6,462 nucleotides of DNA from Oscillospiraceae bacterium (lineage in GTDB: Bacteria; Bacillota; Clostridia; Oscillospirales; Acutalibacteraceae). Shown here piece by piece: positions 1-5,797 of this stretch. The stretch covers positions 1 through 6,462 of the forward strand of contig JAJXDX010000125.1 of assembly GCA_021640185.1 (NCBI GenBank), written 5' to 3'. Numbering within the stretch: position 1 is the stretch's first letter; each line of letters starts with the position of its first letter. Below the pieces are notes generated by a model. The model searched no databases. It was not told where the DNA came from and was given only the letters and a program-made list of their open reading frames with translations. Made by a program: the position numbers and the translations under genes.

Positions 1-15
1 GACTGGGATCGGAAA

Positions 16-31
16 TGTTTCACGTGAAACA
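16..31. other. parS: parS centromere site (ParB/Spo0J binding site)
   Basis: The 16-mer TGTTTCACGTGAAACA is a perfect palindrome and matches the bacterial parS consensus in full. ParB (Spo0J) dimers load here, bind CTP and slide outward, building the partition complex that ParA moves and that recruits SMC. The parA and parB genes follow within about 1.7 kb, the usual arrangement near a chromosomal replication origin. I saw no second copy in this window. The match is seen directly; the function is known from the family. Confidence 0.96.
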
Positions 32-40
32 AGATGGGGG

Positions 41-69
41 TTTACAGATCGGACGGATCGTGATAGACT
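41..69 (+). promoter_or_regulatory. possible sigma-A promoter for the TRIC-family gene
   Basis: TTTACA (41-46, five of six matches to the -35 consensus) is followed after 17 nt by TAGACT (64-69, four of six matches to the -10 consensus). It lies only 9 bp downstream of parS and about 40 bp before the start codon at 108. Spacing is ideal, but the -10 is imperfect, so this is a candidate only. Confidence 0.4.
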
Positions 70-107
70 GATGTCATCGTGGTCTGAGGGATAGGGGGAA
101 CGGTTCG

Positions 108-806
108 ATGGGCGAACAGGTGTTGTGGATCTGCACGATGATCGGCTCGATCTCGTGCGGGGTATCCGGTGCGCTGATGGCGGTCGACAAAGGGTTGGAC
201 CTGCTCGGCGTTGTCATTTTGGGCTGTGTGACGGCCGCCGGCGGCGGTATGCTGCGCGATGTGCTGCTGGGGATTACGCCGCCAGCCGTTTTTTCGCAAA
301 GCGAGTTCGTTTTAGCGGCGGCGGCCGCGTCGTTGTGCGTGTTTTTCATCGCCTACTGGCTGTATGCGCGTATCCAGCGCAGCCGCCCGCGGGTGGATAA
401 GATCATCAACCTGTTCGATGCGATCGGCCTTGGCGCGTTCGCTGTCGTCGGCGAGCGCACGGCGATCATGGCGGGCTACACCGCGGCCGACGACCGGTTC
501 CTTGTGATCTTCCTTGGGCTGACGACCGCCGTCGGCGGCGGTATGCTGCGCGATATGCTGTGCGGGCAGATCCCGTTCGTCCTGCGCAAGCGGATCTATG
601 TGTTCGCGGCGTTGGCAGGCGCGTTGCTGTACCTGTTTTTGCGTGACTGGAACGAGGTCGCCGCCACCGGGATCGGTATCGGCGCGGTCGTGCTGGTGCG
701 CCTGCTTGCGTCGCATTTCCGGTGGTCGCTGCCGCGCGTCCATCGTCCGGAGGACGATGCCGCGCCGGAGCTGCCCTCGCGGGCGGAAAAGGACGCAAAA
801 AACTGA
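108..806 (+). CDS. TRIC cation channel family (UPF0126) membrane protein
   Basis: A 232-residue integral membrane protein of the prokaryotic trimeric intracellular cation channel family (formerly UPF0126, YadS/YvgT-like). Members are small, seven-helix, probably trimeric monovalent-cation channels; the physiological role in bacteria is unsettled. The internal duplication typical of the family is plain: GGGMLRD occurs at residues 45-51 and again at 143-149, each after a glycine-rich hydrophobic helix. The preceding motifs SGALMAVDKGLD (20-31) and NLFDAIGLGAF (101-111) match each other as repeat partners. Approximate membrane segments are 5-25, 31-50, 66-87, 99-119, 131-150, 163-178 and 186-202, followed by a charged, soluble tail of about 25 residues. 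The start is supported by an AGGGGGA ribosome site at 93-99, 8 nt upstream. It sits between parS and parA but has its own likely promoter, so a role in segregation is not implied. Confidence 0.9.
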   Translation: MGEQVLWICTMIGSISCGVSGALMAVDKGLDLLGVVILGCVTAAGGGMLRDVLLGITPPAVFSQSEFVLAAAAASLCVFFIAYWLYARIQRSRPRVDKIINLFDAIGLGAFAVVGERTAIMAGYTAADDRFLVIFLGLTTAVGGGMLRDMLCGQIPFVLRKRIYVFAALAGALLYLFLRDWNEVAATGIGIGAVVLVRLLASHFRWSLPRVHRPEDDAAPELPSRAEKDAKN

Positions 807-825
807 CCGGCGGCCCGTTCGGGGG

Positions 826-854
826 TGTACAAACCGTTCCGGATGTGGTATAAT
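826..854 (+). promoter_or_regulatory. sigma-A promoter for parAB, extended -10 type
   Basis: A perfect TATAAT (849-854) is preceded by TG plus one base (846-848), giving an extended -10. TGTACA (826-831), four of six matches to the -35 consensus, lies exactly 17 nt upstream. Transcription would start near 861, leaving a leader of about 70 nt before parA. This is the best promoter in the window and implies that parAB can be transcribed independently of the upstream membrane protein gene. Confidence 0.75.
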
Positions 855-931
855 CGTCTTGTTGCCGCGTCAGATGCGCCGAACGCGCGCCGGATAGCGG
901 AAATGAGGAAAAGAAAGCGGAGAGGATCAGT

Positions 932-1693
932 ATGGCCAAGATCATTGCAGTCGTCACGCAAAAAGGCGGCGTCGGCAAAACGACCACGGCGGTCAACCTT
1001 GCCTCGATCATCGGGGAGATGGGGCACAGCGTGCTGTTGGTGGACATCGACCCGCAAGGCAACGCGACCAGCGGCGTGGGACTGGATAAGCGCAAGGTGA
1101 AGCTGTCGACCTACGATCTGCTGTGCGGGACGGAAGGCGCGGAGAACGCCGCCGTCAAAACGGCGTTCCCCGGCCTGTCGATCGTGCCGTCCGGCGCGGT
1201 GCTGGCCGGTGCGGAGATCGAGATGGTGGAGCTTGCCCACCGCGAGAGCCGACTGAAAGCCGCCCTTGCGCCGTTTCGCGAGCGGTATGAATACATCTTC
1301 ATCGACTGCCCGCCCGCACTGGGGCTGCTGACGCTCAATGCTTTGGTGGCGGCGGACACGTTTTTGATCCCCGCACAGCCGGAATATTACGCGCTGGAGG
1401 GCCTGTCGCAGCTGATTGCGACGGTGCGGCAGGTCAAGCGGCTGTACAATCCGTCGCTGGAGTTGGAGGGCGTGCTGTTCACGATGTACGACGGGCGCAC
1501 GAACCTGACGCAGCAGGTGGTGGCCGAGGTCAAGCGATTTTTCCCGCGCAAGGTGTACGCGACGGTCGTGCCGCGTTCCGTGCGCTTGGCGGAAGCGCCC
1601 AGCTACGGCCGGCCGATCAACTATTACGATAAAGTCTCCAAGGGCGGGCGCGCCTATCAGGCGCTGGCCGAGGAGCTGCTGTCCCATCAATAA
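932..1693 (+). CDS. parA: chromosome-partitioning ATPase ParA (Soj)
   Basis: A 253-residue ParA/Soj-type ATPase, the typical length for chromosomal small ParA proteins without an N-terminal DNA-binding extension. It dimerises on ATP, binds the nucleoid non-specifically and is released by ParB-stimulated hydrolysis, which drives origin segregation; in Firmicutes Soj also modulates DnaA. The deviant Walker A KGGVGKTT is at 11-18, with signature lysine K11 and phosphate-binding K16. Walker A' (VDIDPQGN, 37-44) and Walker B (IFIDCPP, 122-128, D125) follow. The segments YDGRTNLTQQVV (186-197) and VPRSVRLAEAPS (213-224) carry the conserved arginines that mediate DNA contact in Soj. The start codon has AGAGGA at 921-926, 5 nt upstream. 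parB follows after 26 nt, so the pair is an operon. Confidence 0.97.
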   Translation: MAKIIAVVTQKGGVGKTTTAVNLASIIGEMGHSVLLVDIDPQGNATSGVGLDKRKVKLSTYDLLCGTEGAENAAVKTAFPGLSIVPSGAVLAGAEIEMVELAHRESRLKAALAPFRERYEYIFIDCPPALGLLTLNALVAADTFLIPAQPEYYALEGLSQLIATVRQVKRLYNPSLELEGVLFTMYDGRTNLTQQVVAEVKRFFPRKVYATVVPRSVRLAEAPSYGRPINYYDKVSKGGRAYQALAEELLSHQ

Positions 1694-1719
1694 GCCCGCG
1701 GGCGGAAGGAGAACACACG

Positions 1720-2577
1720 ATGGCAATGAAAAAAGGCGGACTGGGCAAGGGCCTCGATGCCTTGTTCAGCGAAAATACGCTGGAGGGAGAGGCACGCACG
1801 GTGTCGCTGCCGATCGGCGAGGTCGTGCCCAACCGGGATCAGCCGCGCAAGCGGTTCGACGAGGAAGCGCTGGCGGAGCTGGCGGCCTCGGTGGCGCAGC
1901 ACGGCGTGCTGCAGCCGCTGCTGGTGCGCCCGATGCCGGACGGCACTTATCAGCTGGTGGCGGGTGAGCGCCGCTGGCGCGCCTCGCAGATGGCGGGGTT
2001 GACCGAAGTCCCGGTCGTGATCCGCGATATGGACGACAAAGAGGCGGCGGAACTGGCGCTGATCGAGAACCTGCAGCGCGAGGATCTTGATCCGATGGAA
2101 GAAGCGCTGGGTTACCGCACGCTGATCGAGGGCTACGGCATGACGCAGGAACAGGCGGCAGAGGTCGTGAACAAATCGCGCCCCGCGGTCGCGAACGCGC
2201 TGCGGCTTTTACATCTGCCGCAGCCGGTGGCGGAGATGGTATCCGCCGGTCAGCTTTCCGCCGGGCACGCCCGTGCGGTGCTGGCCTTTGCCGACGAGCA
2301 GGCGCAGATCGAGGCAGCCAAGGCCGCCGTGGCGCGGGAGCTGACCGTCCGTCAGCTGGAAAAGCTGGCCAAAGCGGCGAAGGCGGCCGACAAGCCTGTC
2401 AAGGAGAAGCCTGTCGTGCGGCGGGATACGCTGTACGACGAGGTGGAGCTGTCGCTGCGCGAGGAGCTTGGACGGCAGGTGCGTGTGACCGTCGGCCCGA
2501 AGGGCGGCACGCTGCAGGTGGAGTTTTTTGATCTGGACGACCTTAAATCGCTGGCCAGACGGCTGGGCGAACTGTAA
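1720..2577 (+). CDS. parB: chromosome-partitioning protein ParB (Spo0J)
   Basis: A 285-residue ParB/Spo0J CTPase that binds parS and spreads as a sliding clamp. The N-terminal KKGGLGKGLDALF (4-16) is the basic peptide that stimulates ParA ATPase. The ParB/sulfiredoxin-like CTP-binding domain spans about 27-120 and contains GERRWRA (82-88) and ENLQRE (116-121). A helix-turn-helix lies at about 141-167 (MTQEQAAEVVNKSR onward) and should read the parS site at 16-31. A lysine/alanine-rich linker (about 215-235) leads to the C-terminal dimerisation domain (about 236-285), ending in a leucine-containing helix. AAGGAG at 1706-1711, 8 nt before the ATG, favours this start over the ATG two codons later. 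Noc is the main alternative, but consensus parS rather than an NBS site, together with linkage to parA, argues for ParB. Confidence 0.97.
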   Translation: MAMKKGGLGKGLDALFSENTLEGEARTVSLPIGEVVPNRDQPRKRFDEEALAELAASVAQHGVLQPLLVRPMPDGTYQLVAGERRWRASQMAGLTEVPVVIRDMDDKEAAELALIENLQREDLDPMEEALGYRTLIEGYGMTQEQAAEVVNKSRPAVANALRLLHLPQPVAEMVSAGQLSAGHARAVLAFADEQAQIEAAKAAVARELTVRQLEKLAKAAKAADKPVKEKPVVRRDTLYDEVELSLREELGRQVRVTVGPKGGTLQVEFFDLDDLKSLARRLGEL

Positions 2578-2589
2578 AGACCGACGGAG

Positions 2590-2627
2590 CGATGCCGGAG
2601 CGACCGATGCCGGTCGATCCGGCATCG
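2590..2627 (+). terminator. strong compound hairpin after parB (weak terminator or processing element)
   Basis: The outer arms CGATGCCGG (2590-2598) and CCGGCATCG (2619-2627) pair over 9 bp. After a short internal loop (AG/AT, where an A-T pair is possible) the inner arms CGACCG (2601-2606) and CGGTCG (2611-2616) pair over 6 bp around an ATGC tetraloop. The stem is very stable and begins 12 nt after the parB stop. Only three T residues follow (2631-2633, within GGGCTTTCCCC), so it is a poor intrinsic terminator by the usual rule. It could cause partial termination, protect the parAB mRNA 3' end, or lower downstream expression. The structure is seen directly; the role is inferred. Confidence 0.5.
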
Positions 2628-2656
2628 GGCTTTCCCCGGCCGATAAGGAGAAAACG

Positions 2657-3406
2657 ATGGGTACCGTACAGGATGAGCATATTTTTCCGCTGCGCGTGGC
2701 ATCCTATGACGTCGGCGAGGACGACCGCCTGCGGCTGTCCGCCGTGCTGCGCTATCAGCAGGAGGCCGCGGAGCGGCATCTCGAACCGGCCGGCCTGGGC
2801 TGGGACGGGCAGATCGCACGGGGCTTCGCCTTTGTGCTGACGCGTTGGCACGCGCTGTTTCTGCGCCTGCCCGCGATGGGCGAGCAGACGGCGGTGACTA
2901 CTTGGCACCGCGAGCGGCGCGGTGCGCGGTTCTACCGCTGCCACGTCTGGCATGATGCGTCTGGGCAGGAGATGATCCGCAGCGTGACGGAATACGCGCT
3001 GGTGTCGGTCACCGACCACCGGCTGCTGCGCGGCGACGAATTTGACGAGTTGGGGATCCTGCCGCATCCGGAGCGCCGCATCGATCTGGCCGATCCCGGC
3101 CGGCTGCGTCTGCCGCCGCTGGATCCGGCGGGCGAATACACCGTGCGCCGCAGCGACCTTGACCGCAACGGCCACATGAACAACACCCGCTATGCCGACC
3201 TGTGCACCGATCTGCTGCCCGACGGCCTGCCGCCGGTGCGCGAGATCTGGCTGCACTTCGCGGGCGAAACGCGCCGCGGCGACCGGATCGTGCTGGAACG
3301 CGCGACGGGGGAGGACGGCTTCTTCGCCCGCGGGGCCACCGCGCACGGCGAAGCGTTCGAGGCGCGGCTGCTGACCGGGGCGGAGGACGCCGATGGAATT
3401 CGCTGA
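2657..3406 (+). CDS. acyl-ACP thioesterase (FatA/FatB-like, double hotdog)
   Basis: A 249-residue cytosolic enzyme that hydrolyses acyl-acyl carrier protein to release free fatty acid. The length and layout fit bacterial acyl-ACP thioesterases of the plant FatA/FatB family. The first hotdog domain spans about 8-125 (FPLRVASYDVG at 10-20, then LRYQQEAAERH and FVLTRWHALF). The second spans about 157-240. The key motif DLDRNGHMNNTRYADL (167-182) gives D169, N171 and H173, matching the Asp-Asn-His set of plant FatB, and E204 in HFAGETRRGD aligns with the fourth catalytic acid. AAGGAG at 2645-2650 lies 6 nt before this ATG. An in-frame ATG at 2528 would add 43 residues, but it overlaps parB and runs through the hairpin, so I reject it. 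The next gene overlaps its 3' end by 14 nt. Chain-length preference cannot be read from the sequence. Confidence 0.92.
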   Translation: MGTVQDEHIFPLRVASYDVGEDDRLRLSAVLRYQQEAAERHLEPAGLGWDGQIARGFAFVLTRWHALFLRLPAMGEQTAVTTWHRERRGARFYRCHVWHDASGQEMIRSVTEYALVSVTDHRLLRGDEFDELGILPHPERRIDLADPGRLRLPPLDPAGEYTVRRSDLDRNGHMNNTRYADLCTDLLPDGLPPVREIWLHFAGETRRGDRIVLERATGEDGFFARGATAHGEAFEARLLTGAEDADGIR

Positions 3407-4136
3407 AGCGGTCCGATTCGTCCAAAGCGGGCAGGCGGACGCCGTCCGCGCGGGCACGATCGGCATCCTTAGCGAAAAGACCGTGCACGCCGCGCTGAAA
3501 TGGTGGCTCGACGACGACCCCGCACATCACGAGATCTTGCTGCCGGAAGGCAGCGTGGCCGACATCTTCGACGGGCGTCAGATCACCGAGATCCAGACCG
3601 CCTCGTTCTCCGCCCTGCGCCACAAATTGCAGCGGCTGCTGGCTGCCGGGTATCCGGTCACGGTCGTGCATCCGCTGGTCCGCCGCAAGCAGATCGTGTG
3701 GATCGACCCGGCGACGGGGGAGAGCAGCTCGCCGCGCCGCTCGCCGCGCGTCGGCTCGTTCACCGACGCGGGCGCGCAGCTGATCTATATCTTACCTTGT
3801 CTGACGCATCCCGGTCTGACCGTTCGTCTGGTGCTGCTGGATGTGGAAGAACTGCGCCTGGCCGACGGCTGGGGGCGGGACGGCAAGCGCGGCTCACACC
3901 GCGCGGAGCGCGCCCCGCAGGCTCTCGTCGGCGAGATGACCCTGCGCGCCCCGGCGGACTATGCCGCGCTCGTCCCGGAAAAGCTGGGCGAGAGCTTCAC
4001 GTCCGCCGAGTTCGGGCGGGCGGCGCATATGCAGGGACGCAAGCTCAGCGGCACGCTGAAGGTGCTGCTCTCGCTGGGCGCGCTGACCAAAAGCCGAGAG
4101 GAGGGAGAAAAAACCTATCGCTATTCCCGCACGTAG
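3393..4136 (+). CDS. unnamed conserved-type protein, possible PD-(D/E)XK-like nuclease fold
   Basis: A 247-residue soluble protein that I cannot assign to a named family with confidence. The N-terminal half contains LSEKTVHAALKWWL (26-39), then ADI (56-58), then TEIQT (65-69). The set E28, D57, E66 and Q68, spaced around helix, strand and strand, resembles a PD-(D/E)XK core with Gln in place of the usual Lys, similar to the EIQ-type motif of CoiA-like proteins. The middle part has VVHPLVRRKQIVWIDPATGE (91-110), an arginine/serine-rich stretch (111-119) and VRLVLLDVEELRL (144-156), followed by the basic motif GWGRDGKRGSHR (159-170). The C-terminal part from about 183 has FTSAEFGRAAHMQGRKLSGTL, which looks like a helix-turn-helix or winged helix, and ends near a YRYSRT tail. 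GGAGG at 3382-3386, 6 nt upstream, lies inside the thioesterase gene, so the two are translationally coupled. The nuclease assignment is inference; catalytic activity is unproven. Confidence 0.85.
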   Translation: MEFAEAVRFVQSGQADAVRAGTIGILSEKTVHAALKWWLDDDPAHHEILLPEGSVADIFDGRQITEIQTASFSALRHKLQRLLAAGYPVTVVHPLVRRKQIVWIDPATGESSSPRRSPRVGSFTDAGAQLIYILPCLTHPGLTVRLVLLDVEELRLADGWGRDGKRGSHRAERAPQALVGEMTLRAPADYAALVPEKLGESFTSAEFGRAAHMQGRKLSGTLKVLLSLGALTKSREEGEKTYRYSRT

Positions 4137-4150
4137 GCGGACGCAAATGA

Positions 4151-4240
4151 CCAAGGTCGGCACAGAGTGTGTGCCAATGTCCGCATGACGGACGGTCAGT
4201 TCGAGACCTTCCTGACCTAAAACAAAACTAAAGGAGCAAA
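4151..4240 (+). promoter_or_regulatory. queT leader, probable preQ1-type riboswitch (class III-like)
   Basis: The leader is densely structured. Helix A pairs AAGGTC (4153-4158) with GACCTT (4205-4210). Helix B pairs GGTCAG (4194-4199) with CTGACC (4212-4217). Because the 3' arm of A lies in the loop of B, together they form a pseudoknot. Two hairpins sit in the connector: GGCACA/TGTGCC (4159-4164 with 4170-4175) and GTCCG/CGGAC (4179-4183 with 4189-4193). An A-rich tail (4219-4230) leads to the ribosome site AAAGGAG (4230-4236), which lies outside the pseudoknot. A hairpin-loop-to-upstream pseudoknot that spares the ribosome site, placed before queT, fits what is known of preQ1-III riboswitches. 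The fold is seen directly; class and ligand are inferred, and I cannot match a consensus without a covariance model. Confidence 0.6.
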
Positions 4241-4245
4241 ACAGA

Positions 4246-4773
4246 ATGAAAACACGTTGGATACGCGAAACGGTGATCGCGGCGCTGATCGCCGCGATGT
4301 ATACGGCATTGACCGTGGCGGTCGCGCCGCTGTCATACGGCTTGGTGCAGTGCCGGGTGTCGGAGGCGCTGACCGTTTTGGCCGCCTTCACGCCTGCGGC
4401 GGTGCCGGGGCTGACGGTCGGATGCTTTTTGTCTAACCTGATCGGGCTGAGCACGGGCGCGAACATCGCCGGTGCGCTCGATCTCTTGCTGGGGCCGCTG
4501 GCCACCGGTCTGGCGGCGCTGCTGTCTTACCGGCTGCGGCGGTATCGCCGCGGCGGCGTGCCGTGGCTGTCCACGCTGCCGCCGATCTTGCTCAATGCGC
4601 TGATCGTGGGCACGGAGCTGGCCTTCACCTCGCCGGTGTTCACTTGGCAGGTGCTGCTGACGCAGATCGCGCTCGTCGGCGCGGGACAGCTGGCCGCCTG
4701 CCTGATCGGCGGCGCATTGCTGGCCAAAGCGATCACCGGCACGGGGCTGGAACGTCTGATATTCAACGAATGA
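4246..4773 (+). CDS. queT: QueT family queuosine-precursor ECF transporter substrate-binding subunit
   Basis: A 175-residue, very hydrophobic protein with about six membrane helices (roughly 9-27, 40-50, 53-68, 78-97, 112-128 and 135-163), the size and shape of an ECF-transporter S component. The motif YGLVQCRVSEALTVL (31-45), with Q35, R37 and E40, is characteristic of QueT. So are the following AVPGLTVGCFLSNLIG (52-67) and DLLLGPLATGLAALLS (79-94). QueT is thought to bind preQ1 or a related deazaguanine and to work with the shared ECF ATPases and EcfT, none of which is encoded here. The ribosome site AAAGGAG at 4230-4236, 9 nt upstream, supports the start. The gene is probably controlled by the structured leader before it. 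Confidence 0.9.
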   Translation: MKTRWIRETVIAALIAAMYTALTVAVAPLSYGLVQCRVSEALTVLAAFTPAAVPGLTVGCFLSNLIGLSTGANIAGALDLLLGPLATGLAALLSYRLRRYRRGGVPWLSTLPPILLNALIVGTELAFTSPVFTWQVLLTQIALVGAGQLAACLIGGALLAKAITGTGLERLIFNE

Positions 4774-4820
4774 TCATATTCGTCAATAATTATACCGAAA
4801 GTAAATAGCGAGGTGGGACG
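4774..4820. promoter_or_regulatory. AT-rich gap before znuA, possible metal-regulated promoter
   Basis: This 47-nt gap changes abruptly from GC-rich coding DNA to AT-rich DNA over 4774-4806 and holds the 8-bp palindrome ATAATTAT (4786-4793) and a -10-like TATACC (4791-4796). No good -35 lies 16-18 nt upstream. Zinc importer genes in Firmicutes are usually repressed by Zur at AT-rich palindromes, so an operator is plausible here, but the symmetry does not extend to a full Zur-box length. The znuA ribosome site is AGGTGG at 4811-4816. Confidence 0.3.
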
Positions 4821-5795
4821 ATGAACGAAAAAAAACGCAGCCGCGGCAGGCTTTGGCAGGATCTGAAGATCCTGCTGATGCTGGTGCTGATCGCGGTGGT
4901 GGGGATAGGGATCACGTTGCTGCGCGGCGGGCGCGCCGTCGGGCAGGCCGACGGCCTGCACATCGTCACCACGGTGCGGCCGCTGTACGCCGCCGCGCTG
5001 CAGTTGACCGACGGCGTGCCGGACGTGCGGGTAGAGAACCTGACCGGCTCGTCGACCGGCTGCCTGCACGACTATCAGCTGTCCCCGGCCAACCGCCTGT
5101 CGCTGGCGCGGGCGGATCTGGTGGTGCTCAACGGTGCGGGCGCGGAAGGCTTTTTGGACGAGGTGCTGCCGCAGCTGGATGCATCGGTCGCGGACACGAG
5201 CGCGGGGATCGACCTGCTGGCCGGTCACGAACACGACCATGAGCACGACCACGAAGAGGAGCACGACCACGAGGACGACCACGCCGTCAACGAGCACATC
5301 TGGGTCAGCCCGACGCGCTACGCGGCGCAGGTGCGCACGCTGACCGCGGCGCTGCAGGCGGCCGATCCCGCGCATGCGGCGCAGTATGCGCAAAACGCGG
5401 CACGCTATCTGACGCAGATCCAAGCGACCGAGGAGCGGATGCAGGCGCTGCGGCAGCGGCTGCAGGGGCGGCGGTGCGTGCTGTTCCACGATTCCTTGGC
5501 CTATCTGGCGGACGAGCTGTCGCTGCAGGTGGCGGCGGTGCTGCCGGTGGGCGAGGACAGCGGCGTTTCGGCCGGGGAGCTGGCCGAGGCGGAGCGCATC
5601 GCGCGCGACGACCCGGCCGTTTTGCTGATCTATGACGATCAGTATACCACGCGCTTCGGCAGCGTCGACCGGCAGGTGTCGGCCGACCGGGTGCTGGCGC
5701 TGGACACGGCGGTGAAGGGCGAAGGCCGCGCCGACGACTGGCTGCAGGCGATGGAGCGCACGCTCTCGCGTTTAGAAAACATCGGGGAGGGATGA
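4821..5795 (+). CDS. znuA: metal ABC transporter substrate-binding protein, zinc type (ZnuA-like)
   Basis: A 324-residue extracytoplasmic receptor of the cluster A-1 (ZnuA/TroA/PsaA) family that delivers zinc, or possibly manganese, to an ABC importer. A basic N-terminus and a hydrophobic segment (about 16-35) form a signal or anchor. I see no lipobox cysteine, unusual for a Gram-positive receptor; a cleavage site after GQA (41-43) is possible. Ligand candidates by motif and spacing are H83 (CLHDY), H159 (EHIWVSP), H223 (FHDS) and D295 (ALDTAV). The third ligand being His, as in zinc receptors rather than the Glu of manganese receptors, favours zinc. Between the first two lies the His/Asp/Glu-rich loop typical of ZnuA (136-154). 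The helical linker at about 165-215 joins the two lobes. The stop overlaps the annotated upstream ATG of the next gene, so the genes are in one operon. Confidence 0.93.
   Translation: MNEKKRSRGRLWQDLKILLMLVLIAVVGIGITLLRGGRAVGQADGLHIVTTVRPLYAAALQLTDGVPDVRVENLTGSSTGCLHDYQLSPANRLSLARADLVVLNGAGAEGFLDEVLPQLDASVADTSAGIDLLAGHEHDHEHDHEEEHDHEDDHAVNEHIWVSPTRYAAQVRTLTAALQAADPAHAAQYAQNAARYLTQIQATEERMQALRQRLQGRRCVLFHDSLAYLADELSLQVAAVLPVGEDSGVSAGELAEAERIARDDPAVLLIYDDQYTTRFGSVDRQVSADRVLALDTAVKGEGRADDWLQAMERTLSRLENIGEG
5226..5282 (+). repeat. His/Asp/Glu-rich loop with an 18-nt internal repeat in znuA
   Basis: Codons for residues 136-154 read almost only His, Asp and Glu, with nine His residues. GAGCACGACCACGA occurs at 5241-5254 and again at 5259-5272, an exact 14-mer with 18-nt (six-codon) periodicity, so the loop probably grew by in-frame duplication. 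In ZnuA such loops bind zinc with low affinity and help capture it. Confidence 0.85.
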
Positions 5796-5797
5796 GC

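Noticed and set aside
814..823. Small hairpin CCCG-TT-CGGG after the TRIC gene as a terminator
   Set aside because: The stem is only 4 bp with a 2-nt loop, has no T run, and lies immediately upstream of the parA -35 element.
1694..1703. 10-bp palindrome GCCCGCGGGC right after the parA stop
   Set aside because: A short GC palindrome without a loop or T run is expected by chance in this composition and overlaps nothing regulatory that I can name.
596..1726. Long antisense open frame of 376 codons opposite the TRIC gene and parA
   Set aside because: It is opposite two well-supported genes, shows no family motif and is arginine/histidine-rich low-complexity sequence. High GC content makes such stop-free antisense frames common. 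The same applies to the frames at 2543-3466, 3009-3671 and 4527-5489 on the minus strand.
2528..2656. Upstream in-frame extension of the thioesterase from an ATG at 2528
   Set aside because: It overlaps the end of parB, translates through the hairpin and adds residues unlike the family's N-terminus; the ATG at 2657 has its own AAGGAG.
4147..4188. A 13-codon reading frame (ATG at 4147, TGA at 4186) inside the queT leader, a possible leader peptide
   Set aside because: There is no ribosome binding site before it and it lies across the helices of the structured leader; its composition shows no attenuator-like codon run.
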